A stretch of 64,000 nt of DNA from Virgisporangium aurantiacum (GCF_016863635.1 NZ_BOPG01000071.1:1-64000), one strand, 5' to 3'. Shown: positions 48,048 through 57,143, counted from the stretch's first letter. The notes: generated from the sequence alone by a model not told the origin. Program-made: numbers and translations.

Positions 48048-48115
48048 GATCTTGCAGTTGTGCCCGCCTTTTCGCCGGAATTCGCCCGTTTTTCGGCGAG
48101 CACAACTGCAAGATC
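48048..48115. repeat. Inverted-repeat element, copy 3
   Basis: 16-bp perfect arms (48048-48063 and 48100-48115), extended inward by four more pairs after one C/A mismatch. Same GATCTTGCAGTTGTG core. Confidence 0.8.
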
Positions 48116-48167
48116 AGCGACGATGGGTCCGCTGTGGACCACCACCTGAGTGGTTTGGGGTCGCATG

Positions 48168-48229
48168 ATTTGTGGATCTTGGACTGCGCGAGGTGCCATG
48201 GCCCCTTCAGGAGTCCAAGATTCACAAAT
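48168..48229. repeat. Second type of inverted repeat (TTGTGGATCTTGGACT)
   Basis: 18-bp arms at 48168-48185 and 48212-48229 with one mismatch that is a G/U wobble in RNA, and a 26-nt spacer. It lies 9 nt beyond the stop of the alpha/beta hydrolase gene and could terminate it. Differs in sequence from copies 1-3 apart from GATCTTG. Confidence 0.75.
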
Positions 48230-48237
48230 GGGAGCTC

Positions 48238-49089
48238 CTACGGGAGGACCTCGCGGAGTTTGTTCGCGAACGCCTCGGGCTGGCCGGTCATGCCGTACTC
48301 GCCACCGAGGAAGCCGCCGTGGTTGCTGGGGAAGACCACGGCCTCGGTGCCCAGCCGTTCGGCGACGGCCAGGCCGCCGCGGTGGGCCATCTCGCCCACC
48401 GACTCCGCGCCGACGCCGAGGACGATGCGGGTCGACGCCGCGCGCAGGGCGTCGAAGTCGGGCTCGTAGTGGGTGCAGGTCAGCAGGTTCTGCCCGAGGA
48501 GCGCGTCGTCGCGGGAGCCGTCGTCGTCGGCGGACATGCCGAACTGGGCGGGGTCGGGCATCGGGAGGTCGGCGAAGTTGGCCGGGACCTCGCCCTTCAG
48601 GCCCACCGCGGTGATGAACTTGACCATCCCCGGCCCGGCGCCGGACTCCTCGTACGTGCGGCGGATGTCGAGCACCGCGGCCAGTGCCTGCTCGCGGTCG
48701 GGCAGGACGGTCAGGGCCGGGGGCTCATGTGCCACGAGCGTCCGCACCTGCTCGGGGTAGCGGGCCACCAGCGCGAGGGCGTTGATCGCGCCGCCGCTGC
48801 TGGCGAAGATGTCGACCGGGCCGGTGCCGAGGGCGTCGATCAGCCGGTGCAGGTCGTCGGCGTGCAGGTCGGGGGTCGACTCGGTGGCGCCGTCGGTGCG
48901 GGTGCTCCGGGCGATGCCGCGCGGGTCGTACGTCACGACGGTCCGGTCGGTGAAGTGCTTGGCGAGCGTGGCGAAGCCGGTGGCGTCCATCGGCGAACCG
49001 ATCAGCAGCAGAACGGGGTGGTCGCCGCCGTCGGCGGAGAAGACGTCGTAGTGCAGGACGGCGCCGGGGACCTCGAGGGTATGGCTCAT
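48238..49089 (-). CDS. Alpha/beta hydrolase
   Basis: 283 aa. Oxyanion region LLLIGSPMDATGF, nucleophile S98 in the elbow ASSGG (Ala replaces the first Gly), and the catalytic His in SNHGGF near 262. It resembles haloalkane dehalogenase/esterase-like proteins of unknown substrate. GAAGGAG precedes the ATG. Minus strand, ending at the repeat cluster. Confidence 0.82.
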   Translation of the reverse strand: MSHTLEVPGAVLHYDVFSADGGDHPVLLLIGSPMDATGFATLAKHFTDRTVVTYDPRGIARSTRTDGATESTPDLHADDLHRLIDALGTGPVDIFASSGGAINALALVARYPEQVRTLVAHEPPALTVLPDREQALAAVLDIRRTYEESGAGPGMVKFITAVGLKGEVPANFADLPMPDPAQFGMSADDDGSRDDALLGQNLLTCTHYEPDFDALRAASTRIVLGVGAESVGEMAHRGGLAVAERLGTEAVVFPSNHGGFLGGEYGMTGQPEAFANKLREVLP

Positions 49090-49207
49090 GCGGTGGCTCC
49101 TTCACGGGTCAGTTACCGGTAGGACCGGCCGACGTGGGCGAACTCATCGCCCGTCCGCAAAAATAATGCGCGCCGGCCCGGCCCGGTGGTGCATTGACGG
49201 GCGCGCA

Positions 49208-49213
49208 TAGCCT
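49208..49213 (+). promoter_or_regulatory. Candidate -10 box for leaderless lipoprotein gene
   Basis: TAGCCT lies 7 nt before ATG 49221; no ribosome site. Confidence 0.45.
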
Positions 49214-49220
49214 TGCCGGC

Positions 49221-50189
49221 ATGCCGTTGACCCGTCGAAGTGTCCTGTTCGGTTCGGCCACCGCCGCGTTCGGGCTGGCCACGGGCTCCTGCAGCCTGAT
49301 CGACTCCGGCGGTGGCACCAGCGGCGAACTGCCCAGCACCAAGGACGTCCGGGGCGCCCTGGAGAAGCTGGCGAAGGAGACCGGTCGGGAGACGTTCCAG
49401 TCGGTGTCCGTCAACTCCAAGGAGTTCCACGACGTCGACCTGGACGCCGAACTCCTGATGGACGACGGCGGCGTGCAGAACTACGAGTACGACGGGTCGT
49501 GGAAGAAAAAGAAGTACGACGAGAAGACGATCCTCACCTCGCCGGCCTCGGTCGGGATCGCCGGCCTGCCGCTCGACCGGCTCGCCGCCTACGCCGGCAA
49601 GGCGGGAGCGACGGTCGACACGCTCGCCTTCCGGGTCGACTACGTCGGGAAGCTGCACGTGGAGGCGTGGGCGAAGTCGGACTGGGTGGGGCTCAAGGCG
49701 GACGCGTCCGGCCCGGTGCCCGAACTCCACCATGACGACGTCGCCGGCGTGAAGGCCGCCATCGCGGAAATGGTGGCCGTTTACGGGACCCGCGCGGAGC
49801 GGGTCGGTTCGTTCAACGAGTTCGTGCACATGGACGCCGACGTCGACGGCTGCCAGGCGGGCGTGCGCATCATCCGTTACCCGCGGATCGCGGCGAAGGC
49901 GACGATCACCCAGGAGTCGCGGTACGACCCGGCCCTCCTGTTCGACCCGAGCAACTTCGACCCGACGGTGGCCGTCACCCGCAAGGGGACCATCGCGAAG
50001 GAGGCCGGCGTCGAGGGGACGGTGTGGGACTGGGAGTACCGTCGCCCACCGCAGGGCGGCGCCCCGCTCGTCTCGTTCGGCATCGGCCCGAAGGGCCCCA
50101 GCGTCCGCGTCTGGCTCGATGCCGACGGCGGGGTCGCCGCCGTGGTCAACGGCGAGTGCGCCGCGGGCAGCGGCTGGTGCCCGAAGTAA
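49221..50189 (+). CDS. Tat-exported lipoprotein, function unknown
   Basis: 322 aa. Begins MPLTRRSVLFGSATAAFGLA with a twin-arginine motif and a lipobox ending ATGSC, so a Tat-exported lipoprotein. The mature part is hydrophilic with a Lys-rich DGSWKKKKYDEK stretch and a VGKLHVEAWAKSDWVGLKAD region; I recognise no family. The Ntn amidohydrolase lipoprotein follows after 48 nt. Confidence 0.75.
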   Translation: MPLTRRSVLFGSATAAFGLATGSCSLIDSGGGTSGELPSTKDVRGALEKLAKETGRETFQSVSVNSKEFHDVDLDAELLMDDGGVQNYEYDGSWKKKKYDEKTILTSPASVGIAGLPLDRLAAYAGKAGATVDTLAFRVDYVGKLHVEAWAKSDWVGLKADASGPVPELHHDDVAGVKAAIAEMVAVYGTRAERVGSFNEFVHMDADVDGCQAGVRIIRYPRIAAKATITQESRYDPALLFDPSNFDPTVAVTRKGTIAKEAGVEGTVWDWEYRRPPQGGAPLVSFGIGPKGPSVRVWLDADGGVAAVVNGECAAGSGWCPK

Positions 50190-50237
50190 AACCACAGACC
50201 GACGCAACCGATCGCGCTTCCCGCGGGTCCACCGGAT

Positions 50238-51284
50238 ATGAGGGCCATCCTCGCGGCGTTCGTCGTGGCCGGCGTGGTCGCGGCCGGCACGGCCGCGTGC
50301 ACACGATCAGATGAGACGCGCGCAGGGGCGCCGCCCAGCCACGAGGTGGGCGGTGGCCCGGTCGGCGCTTCGCGCCAGACGCCCGCCGAAGCCGACGCCA
50401 CGTTGGCCAGCCTGCGCCGCCTGCCCGGCACCACCGACGTCTACGCGATGACCTACACCGGCGACTACGACGACCTCGCCGGCGTGGTGACGCCACCGTC
50501 GGCGTCACCGTTCGGGTGTTCGCTCTTCTACGCCTCCGGCGACGCCGCCCGTCCCGTGTACGCGCGGAACTTCGACTGGGACCCGAACCCCGCGCTGGTG
50601 CTGCACACCGACCCGCCCGACGGCCACGCCTCGGTGTCCATCGTGGACATCTCCTACCTCGGCCTGCCGGCGGGCGTCGACCCGCTCACCGACGCGGCCG
50701 CCCGCCGCAAGCTCCTCGACTCGCCGCTGCTGCCGTTCGACGGCATGAACGCCAAGGGCCTCGTCGTCGGGCTGGCCGCCGACGACTCCGCCCGCGCGGC
50801 CCGGGATCCCGGCCGGCCCACCGTCGGCAGCGTGCGCATCCTGCGGCTGATGCTCGACCGCGCGGCCACCGTCGACGAGGCGCTCGCCCTCCTCGACCGG
50901 TTCAACCTCGACTTCGACGGCGGCCCGCCGCTGCACTACCTGATCGCCGACGCGTCCGGTGCCTCGGCCGTGGTCGAGTTCGTCGACGGCCGGCTCGTGG
51001 TGACGCGCGGCGGCCCGCCGTGGCAGGCGCTGACGAACTTCCGCCTCGCCGGCTCGGGCGACGCCGTCCGGAAGGCCGACCGTCGCTACGCCACCATCGG
51101 GGCCACCCTCGACCGGCAATCCGGCCGGCTCGACTGGCGGCAGTCGCTGGAACTGCTGCGGTCGGTGGCCCAGCCGCACACCCAGTGGTCGGTGACCTAC
51201 GAACCGCGCGGCGGCGCCGTCCACGTGGTCACCCGCCAGAACTGGGCGGCGGTACACGACTTCACGCTGGCTCAGGTCGGATAG
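50238..51284 (+). CDS. Ntn-type linear amide hydrolase lipoprotein
   Basis: 348 aa with lipobox AGTAAC (C21). The core resembles choloylglycine hydrolase/acyl-coenzyme A:6-APA acyltransferase proteins: FGCSLFYASG with the likely nucleophile C94, and PVYARNFDWDPN carrying the family Arg, Asn and Asp. In these families the Cys is freed by self-cleavage; here that would detach the lipid anchor from the catalytic chain, which is odd. Its 3' end overlaps the convergent glycoside hydrolase gene by 13 nt. Confidence 0.78.
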   Translation: MRAILAAFVVAGVVAAGTAACTRSDETRAGAPPSHEVGGGPVGASRQTPAEADATLASLRRLPGTTDVYAMTYTGDYDDLAGVVTPPSASPFGCSLFYASGDAARPVYARNFDWDPNPALVLHTDPPDGHASVSIVDISYLGLPAGVDPLTDAAARRKLLDSPLLPFDGMNAKGLVVGLAADDSARAARDPGRPTVGSVRILRLMLDRAATVDEALALLDRFNLDFDGGPPLHYLIADASGASAVVEFVDGRLVVTRGGPPWQALTNFRLAGSGDAVRKADRRYATIGATLDRQSGRLDWRQSLELLRSVAQPHTQWSVTYEPRGGAVHVVTRQNWAAVHDFTLAQVG

Positions 51285-53263
51285 ACGCGGAACTCCGACA
51301 CCTGGCCGGCCGGCCAGCCGGTGTTGGCGGTGAACGTCAGCCGCAGGTACCGCGCGGCGGTGGCCGGGTACGTGATCGTCACCGTGTTGCCGGTCGCCGG
51401 GTTGAACGTGTACCCGGCCGGGCCGACCACCGTGCTGAACGCCGAGCCGGTGGTGCTGCCGCTCACCGACAGCGTCTGCGTGCGGGTGCCCCACGCCGAC
51501 GCCGGCGGCAGCGTCAGCACGATCCGGCGGGTGTCCACTGTGGACCCGAGGTCGACCTGGATCCATTGCGGGAACGCGTTGTTGGCGCTCTCCCAGTAGG
51601 TGTTCGGGTTGCCGTCGACGGCGTTGCCGCTGCCGTAGACCTGCGTGTGGCTGCTCTCCGCGGTCGGGCGTCCCTGTGCCAGGTTGGTGTTCGGCGTACC
51701 GGCGGTCGTCGCCGTCACCTGGTTGGAGCCGGCCGAGGCGTTGCCCGCCGCGTCGAACGCCGCCACGGAGAACGTGTGCGCCGTGGCCGGCGCGAGGCCG
51801 GTCACCGTGAACGCGAGCGTGCCCGTGGTGCCGACGACGGTGCTCGTCGCGCCGGTGATCCGCGCGATCCGGTAGCCGGCGACGGCCGTGTTGTCGGTCG
51901 AGGCGTTCCACGCCAGGGCGACGGTCGTGTCGGTGACCCCGGTGACCCGCAGGTTGCCCGGCACCGTCGGCGGTGACGTGTCGCCGTTGCTCACAACCGT
52001 TGGGGTGAAACGCGTCGGGGTCAGCGCGACCTGTCCCTTGAGCATGCGGCCGCCGTCGTTCGTGAGGCGGAGGTAGTAGTCGGCGGAGCACGGCGTGCCG
52101 TCCTCGTCGAGGGCGCGCATGCCGGAATTCGTGGGCTGGAACGCCGCGCTCTCCGCCGTCTTCGCGATCTGGTTGCCCTCGTTGAACTCGTCGAACATCG
52201 AGATGTAGACGCTCTGCACGCCGGCCCGCGTGTGGTTGTAGAACTGGCGCCACATCAGGTCGCCGTGCCGGCGGTGCCCGGCGGCGAGGTCGCCGGGAAT
52301 GACGCACGGCTGGTAGTCGATGCCGCGGGCGTTCAGATCGGCGAGGTCCGGGAGCACGCGGTTCTGGTAGAACCAGTCGGCGCCGTTGTTGTCGCTGATC
52401 CGGCCGACCATCCACGGCGAGATCATGTGGAACGCACGGTAGACGTTCTCGAATCCGGGGCGCGAGTCGTCGGTGCCCAGGCGCCAGTGCGTCGGCACGC
52501 CGCCGATCACGTAGCAGCCCTGTGCCTTGAACCAGTTGATGACGTCGAGGCACGCGGCCGGCGCGAACGGGCGCCCGTCGTCGTTGAAGCCGAAGCCCCA
52601 GATGCACACCACCGGCAGGCCGTTCTGCCGCGCGTACGCCGGCGACGACGTGTACGCCGACATCTTCGTGGTCCAGTCGGTCTTCGTCTCCGACTGCATG
52701 TTCGTCCAGTTGGTGACGTCGTACATGATGTAGAACTTCCGGCCGGTCGCCTCGGCGGCCTGGCGCACCTTCGCGGTCATCGCGTCGCGCGTCGGTCCCT
52801 CACCACCGAACGGGTTGAACCGTTGCAGCGCCGCGGTGTCGCAGCCGTTCTGCTGCATCCAGCGGAAGTGCGTGTCGACGGTCTGCTGGTCGTAGGAGGA
52901 GAACAGCGTCGCCGGCTGGCCGTTGCCGAGGTTGGCGAAGTTGGTGCGGTAGCCGCGGGTGAAGTCGCGCATGTCGGGCCAGCAGGTGATCGAGCAGGCG
53001 CCGGGCGCCGGCGACTGGGACCAGTTCGGGCTGTAGTGCCACCAGCCGTTGATCGGCGCGCCGTCGCCGACGCAGGCGAACCAGCCCTGGTAGCCGACGG
53101 TGACCTTGCCGACGATGTCACCGGGCGGGCTGGCGGCGGTCGCGTTCGACGGGGCCGCGGTGGCCCCCGACGGGTCGGCGGTGGCCTCCGACGGGACCGC
53201 GAGCGCCGAAGCGGCGGCGGCGGTGAGACCTGAGGCGACGACTGAGCGGCGGGAAACTCCCAT
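51272..53263 (-). CDS. Secreted modular glycoside hydrolase (GH71/GH99-like, FN3, discoidin/CBM32)
   Basis: 663 aa. Tat-type signal (SRRSVVASGLTAAAASALA). Catalytic module about 50-410 begins VGYQGWFACVGDGAPINGWW and has IMYDVTNWTNM and YISMFDEFNEGNQIA with candidate acids; it resembles GH71/GH99-like endo-acting enzymes. A fibronectin III module (about 430-515, PGNLRVTGVTDTTVALAWNA) and a C-terminal F5/8 discoidin carbohydrate-binding module (about 520-663, QGRPTAESSHTQVYGSGNAV) follow. Substrate unknown. GAGGAG lies upstream of the ATG. Confidence 0.78.
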   Translation of the reverse strand: MGVSRRSVVASGLTAAAASALAVPSEATADPSGATAAPSNATAASPPGDIVGKVTVGYQGWFACVGDGAPINGWWHYSPNWSQSPAPGACSITCWPDMRDFTRGYRTNFANLGNGQPATLFSSYDQQTVDTHFRWMQQNGCDTAALQRFNPFGGEGPTRDAMTAKVRQAAEATGRKFYIMYDVTNWTNMQSETKTDWTTKMSAYTSSPAYARQNGLPVVCIWGFGFNDDGRPFAPAACLDVINWFKAQGCYVIGGVPTHWRLGTDDSRPGFENVYRAFHMISPWMVGRISDNNGADWFYQNRVLPDLADLNARGIDYQPCVIPGDLAAGHRRHGDLMWRQFYNHTRAGVQSVYISMFDEFNEGNQIAKTAESAAFQPTNSGMRALDEDGTPCSADYYLRLTNDGGRMLKGQVALTPTRFTPTVVSNGDTSPPTVPGNLRVTGVTDTTVALAWNASTDNTAVAGYRIARITGATSTVVGTTGTLAFTVTGLAPATAHTFSVAAFDAAGNASAGSNQVTATTAGTPNTNLAQGRPTAESSHTQVYGSGNAVDGNPNTYWESANNAFPQWIQVDLGSTVDTRRIVLTLPPASAWGTRTQTLSVSGSTTGSAFSTVVGPAGYTFNPATGNTVTITYPATAARYLRLTFTANTGWPAGQVSEFRVYPT

Positions 53264-53591
53264 GGGAACTCCTCGGGCGGGGGTAACGGGCGGGCGGGCC
53301 CGTGAACAGATGCTCGCAGCATAGTGGAATTCTTCGATGTATCGCTGCAAAATCTCGACTATCTCGCGTCGACCGGTCACCCACGTGATGGGCTGCCACA
53401 TCGAGATGCGCCGCGCCTTCGGCGGCGAACAGGCGGGGTGGGGGAGCGGCATCCGCAGCGGTGTCGCCGGCCTCGGGCCGCGTCCCAGCTGATCTTGCCC
53501 TTCTCAACGTATACCGGACCCCGGGGCTTGCGGCAAGATCCGGGTGGTGCCGCAGAATCGTCCACCTGTGCCTAGTGGTGGGGGATTGTCA
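53264..53591. other. Divergent intergenic region, 328 nt
   Basis: Lies between the minus-strand glycoside hydrolase and the plus-strand monooxygenase. It holds a less GC-rich segment around 53320-53370 that may carry the hydrolase promoter, and an 11-bp palindrome CTTGCGGCAAG (53527-53537) 55 nt before the monooxygenase start. I see no confident promoter and no gene. Confidence 0.5.
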
Positions 53592-55118
53592 GTGACAGAC
53601 GTCGATGTCGTTGTCGTGGGTGCCGGTCCGGCGGGGCTGATGCTGGCCGGCGAGCTGCGCCTGGCCGGCGTGCGGGTGCTGGTGCTGGAGCGGTACCCGG
53701 AGCAGCGGAAGACCCCGAAGGCCGGCGGTCTCGGCGGGCAGATCCTGGATCTGTTGCGGTACCGGGGGATTCTCGACCGGCTCGCGGCGGTGTGCGGACC
53801 CGAGCCGGCGCCCCGGTTCCCGTTCGGCGGCGTGCATCTCGACCTCACCGGTCTGGCGGATCCGCCGATGCGGTCGCTGCCGTTGGGGCAGGCGGACCTC
53901 GAACGGGTGCTGGCCGACCGTGCGGGCGAGCTCGGCGCCGGGATCCGGCGCGGGCACGAGGTCGTCAGCCTCGATCATGACGACGACTCGGTGACCGTCG
54001 AGGTGCGCGGACCCGACGGCGCGTACTCCGCCACCGCCCGGTACCTGGTGGGGTGCGACGGCGCGCGCAGCCGGGTCCGCGACCTGGCCGGGATCGCGTT
54101 TCCCGGCACCACGTATCCGGAGGTCCACCGGTACGTGCGGGTGACGGTGCCCGATTCGCTGACCCGGCTCGACAACGACGACCTGGACGTGCCCGGGCTG
54201 GGCCGGATCCGGGCCGGCGAGTTCGTCCGGACCGGACGCGGCGTCTTCGGGTACGGCGCAAGCCCCGACTCCCTGTTCCTCTACACGAACGAGGACGAGA
54301 CGTCCGACTACGACGACGACGTGCCGATGACGCTGGCCGAGTTCGGTGCGAGCGTCCGGCGCGTGCTCGGCGCGGACCTGCCGATGGGCGAGCCGTTGCG
54401 GTTGTCGCGGTTCACGTTCCAGGCCCGGCAGGCCGAGCGTTACCGCGCCGGCCGGATCCTGCTCGCCGGCGACGCCGCGCACCTGTTCCCCGCGACCGGG
54501 GTGGCGATCAACGCCGGAATGCTCGACACGGTGAATCTCGCGTGGAAACTGGCCGCCGTGGTGGACGGTTGGGCGCCGGTGGGTCTGCTCGACACCTACC
54601 ACGACGAACGCCACCTCGCCGGTCGCCGCACGCTGCTGCACACGCAGGCACAGGTGGCCCTGCGCCGCGGCCAGGACGCCGCCGCCGACGCCCTCCGCGA
54701 CGTGTTCACGGAACTCCTCACCGACGAGCAACCCGCCCGGCGGCTGGGATCGCTGCTCGCCGCCGCCGACATCCGTTACCCGATGCCGGGCTCCGACCGG
54801 CACCCGTCGGTGGGCACGTTCGTGCCGGATCTCCCGGTGGACCTGGCGAACGGCCGGCCCGTGCTGCTGGACCTGGCCGGCCGCGAGGACCTCCGCACGG
54901 CCGCCGACGGCTGGCGGCACCGGGTGGACGTCCGCACCGTGGACGCTTCCCTGTCCGCCGACGCCGTTCTGCTCCGTCCGGACGGCTACATCGCCTGGGC
55001 CGCACCGGTCGGCGAGCCCACCGACACTGCCGTGGCCGGTCTGCACGAGGCGCTCTCCGCGTGGTTCGGCGTCGGGGCTTCGGCGGCCCGCCCGGGCGGG
55101 TTTGCCGCCGCGATATAG
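53592..55118 (+). CDS. FAD-dependent aromatic monooxygenase
   Basis: 508 aa from GTG 53592 with GGTGGGGGA 6 nt upstream. FAD fold VVVVGAGPAGLMLAGELRLA, LVGCDGARSRVRDLAG and GDAAHLFPATGVAINAGMLD are typical of class A flavin hydroxylases such as those in polyketide tailoring and rifampicin inactivation (PgaE and Rox families). A C-terminal thioredoxin-like region follows. No polyketide genes are near, so a detoxification or resistance role is as likely as biosynthesis. Confidence 0.88.
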   Translation: MTDVDVVVVGAGPAGLMLAGELRLAGVRVLVLERYPEQRKTPKAGGLGGQILDLLRYRGILDRLAAVCGPEPAPRFPFGGVHLDLTGLADPPMRSLPLGQADLERVLADRAGELGAGIRRGHEVVSLDHDDDSVTVEVRGPDGAYSATARYLVGCDGARSRVRDLAGIAFPGTTYPEVHRYVRVTVPDSLTRLDNDDLDVPGLGRIRAGEFVRTGRGVFGYGASPDSLFLYTNEDETSDYDDDVPMTLAEFGASVRRVLGADLPMGEPLRLSRFTFQARQAERYRAGRILLAGDAAHLFPATGVAINAGMLDTVNLAWKLAAVVDGWAPVGLLDTYHDERHLAGRRTLLHTQAQVALRRGQDAAADALRDVFTELLTDEQPARRLGSLLAAADIRYPMPGSDRHPSVGTFVPDLPVDLANGRPVLLDLAGREDLRTAADGWRHRVDVRTVDASLSADAVLLRPDGYIAWAAPVGEPTDTAVAGLHEALSAWFGVGASAARPGGFAAAI

Positions 55119-55121
55119 GTT
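55116..55121 (+). promoter_or_regulatory. Candidate -10 box for leaderless Sel1-repeat gene
   Basis: TAGGTT lies 8 nt before ATG 55130 and covers the end of the monooxygenase gene. Confidence 0.45.
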
Positions 55122-55129
55122 CGCCACCT

Positions 55130-56515
55130 ATGAGCGGGATCGAGCTGTACGAGCGCGCCGTCAGCGCACGGGACGCGGGGCGGTGGGACGAGGCGGCGGA
55201 CCTGTTCGAGCGGGCGTTCGACGCGGGGCACGCCGTCGCCGGGTTGGACCTGGCGCTCGGGCTGTCCGCGCACCGCGACCACGCGTCGGCCGAGGTGTGG
55301 TGCCGGCGGGCGGCCGACAGCGGCGTCGCCGCCGCGGCGTTCGAGGTCGGGTGCATCGAGCAGCGGCGCGGTGACCTCGACGCGGCCGAGCGGTGGCACC
55401 GCCAGGCCGCCGACGGTGGCGACGCGAGCGGCATGCTCAACCTCGGCGCCCTGCTCGAGAAGCGCGGGGATACCACCGACGCCATGGACCTCTATCGGCG
55501 GGCGTGGGACCTCGGCGCCCACGAGGGGGCGTTCAATCTCGGCCGGATGATCGAGGACGAGGGGCGGGGTGACGCGGAACAGGCCGCCGAGTGGTACGAG
55601 CGCGCCGCCGAGCGGGGCAACGGCGCCGCCTTCTACAACCTCGGGTTCATCCGTGGTGACCAGGGTGACCCGGACGCCCAGATCCGGTGCTGGCGGCGGG
55701 CCGCGGACCTCGGTCACCGCCACGCCGCCCCTGCCCTCGCCCACGCCTTCCACCAACAAGGCGACCGGGCGCGGGCCCGGTTCTGGCGGTTCCTCCCGAC
55801 CGGCCTGGGCGCCTACAGCGCGGAGTTCGAGGCGTTCGCGGGAGGGGTCGCCGTGGCGGCGATCTGCCGGCAGTGGGCGCTGGACAAGGAGACCGGCGAC
55901 GGCTACATCGAGTACGACCTCGACGCCCGCACGTTGACCACGGGTGGCCGCGTCTTCCACGGCATGACCGCGCTGGGCAGCTTCTCGCGGCTGGACGGGT
56001 CCTGGCTGTGGACCTGGAACAACGACAACTTCCGCGCGGACCACCCGGCCGTCGCGCCGTTGCGGAGGATCCGCGACTACGGCGTGGAGCATGACATCCC
56101 CGAGCTGACGATCGGACGCCTCGACCTGTCGGGCTTCCCGAACCCGGAACAGGCGGCCACCACGATGGTCCTCGTGGCGGCCAGCATTCTCGGCGGCAAC
56201 GGCGTGAAGGCCTGCGCGGTCGGCGGCGGCGACGGCATGGGCTACTACCACCTCGACGATCCGCGGCTACCGGCCGACGCCTACGACCCGGCGACGACGC
56301 CCGAGGCGATCAAGACCGCGGTCGCGGTCTTCGCCCGCGATCAGCGGAAGCTGGTGACCGACTTCATCTCCCGCTACGGCGCCGCGCTCGCCCTCGGCAC
56401 CGAAGCGATCATGGGCACGTTCCCGGGCGGACACCGCCTCCTCGTCCGGTTCACGCCCGACGGCCGGCGGATCCAGACCATCACCTCGGACCGGGGCAGA
56501 CCCGACACCGGGTGA
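55130..56515 (+). CDS. Sel1-like repeat protein with DUF6882-like C-terminus
   Basis: 461 aa. Residues 1-215 hold about six Sel1-type repeats (AERWHRQAADGGDASGMLNL, AEWYERAAERGNGAAFYNLG). Residues about 240-440 look like a DUF6882-type domain (ALGSFSRLDGSWLWTWNNDN), from memory. Likely a protein-interaction scaffold; partner and role unknown. No signal peptide. Confidence 0.7.
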   Translation: MSGIELYERAVSARDAGRWDEAADLFERAFDAGHAVAGLDLALGLSAHRDHASAEVWCRRAADSGVAAAAFEVGCIEQRRGDLDAAERWHRQAADGGDASGMLNLGALLEKRGDTTDAMDLYRRAWDLGAHEGAFNLGRMIEDEGRGDAEQAAEWYERAAERGNGAAFYNLGFIRGDQGDPDAQIRCWRRAADLGHRHAAPALAHAFHQQGDRARARFWRFLPTGLGAYSAEFEAFAGGVAVAAICRQWALDKETGDGYIEYDLDARTLTTGGRVFHGMTALGSFSRLDGSWLWTWNNDNFRADHPAVAPLRRIRDYGVEHDIPELTIGRLDLSGFPNPEQAATTMVLVAASILGGNGVKACAVGGGDGMGYYHLDDPRLPADAYDPATTPEAIKTAVAVFARDQRKLVTDFISRYGAALALGTEAIMGTFPGGHRLLVRFTPDGRRIQTITSDRGRPDTG

Positions 56516-56522
56516 CGGCGCG

Positions 56523-57110
56523 TCAGGGGTGCCGGGCCCGGGCCGGTGAAAGGTGGACGCGTTCGCCCTGCACGCCGAAGAGCGTGAGCACTTCCGCGGA
56601 CCGGCTGCCGGCGCTGCCGATCCAGTGCGGAAGGTGGGTGTCGAATTCGGCGGCTTCGCCGCTGCCGAGGCGGAACTCCTGGTCGCCGAGCACGAAACGG
56701 ATGGTGCCGTCGAGGACGTAGAACCATTCGTACCCGTCGTGCGTCTGCGGTTTCGTCGTGGCCGCCCGGCCGGCGGGCGGATAGATCACCTTGTACGCCT
56801 GGACGCCGCCGGCCCGCCTGGTCAGCGGGATGACCGTCAGCCCGAACCGCCGCACCGGCCGCAGATGGATGCGCGGATCGCCGGTCGGGGGCGCCGCGAC
56901 CAGGTCGTCGAGGGGGACGCCGTGCGCCCGCGCCAGCGGCAGGAGTTGTTCCAGGGTCGGGCGGAGTTTCCCGTTCTCCAGGCGCGAGAGTGTGCTCGCC
57001 GTGAGGCCGGTCTGGGCGGCCAGCTCGCCGAGCGTGGTGCCCCGCGCCCGCCGTAGCGCACGGAGGCGCGGCCCGACGCCGGCGAGAACGGCCGCTTCGC
57101 TGTCACCCAT
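56523..57110 (-). CDS. XRE-family regulator with C-terminal cupin
   Basis: 195 aa. Helix-turn-helix about 14-67 (LGELAAQTGLTASTLSRLEN) and a cupin domain about 110-185 (THDGYEWFYVLDGTIRFVLG, then AAEFDTHLPHWIGS with the metal/effector His). These regulators usually control an adjacent gene, here the divergent DinB gene. Convergent with the Sel1-repeat gene, 7 nt apart. Confidence 0.88.
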   Translation of the reverse strand: MGDSEAAVLAGVGPRLRALRRARGTTLGELAAQTGLTASTLSRLENGKLRPTLEQLLPLARAHGVPLDDLVAAPPTGDPRIHLRPVRRFGLTVIPLTRRAGGVQAYKVIYPPAGRAATTKPQTHDGYEWFYVLDGTIRFVLGDQEFRLGSGEAAEFDTHLPHWIGSAGSRSAEVLTLFGVQGERVHLSPARARHP

Positions 57111-57119
57111 GGTCCCATC

Positions 57120-57143
57120 TTGCGGATCGGCAATTTTTCTTGC
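57120..57143. promoter_or_regulatory. Three-half-site operator between XRE-cupin and DinB genes
   Basis: TTGC-N6-GCAA-N6-TTGC: three alternating half-sites at exact 10-bp steps, one helical turn, 9 nt upstream of the XRE start. A good candidate for the XRE-cupin operator. Confidence 0.5.

Noticed and set aside
47946..48229. A CRISPR-like array of repeats and spacers
   Set aside because: The repeats are inverted, not direct, with irregular spacing, and no cas gene is near.
47901..48469. Short open frames across the repeat cluster with ILQL- and CKID-type peptides
   Set aside because: They translate the inverted-repeat arms and lack ribosome sites.
49208..49213. TTGACG at 49194 as the -35 of the lipoprotein promoter
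   Set aside because: The spacer to the TAGCCT box is only 8 nt, too short for a sigma-70-type promoter.
53592..55118. Part of a polyketide gene cluster
   Set aside because: The monooxygenase stands alone; no synthase, cyclase or transporter genes adjoin it.
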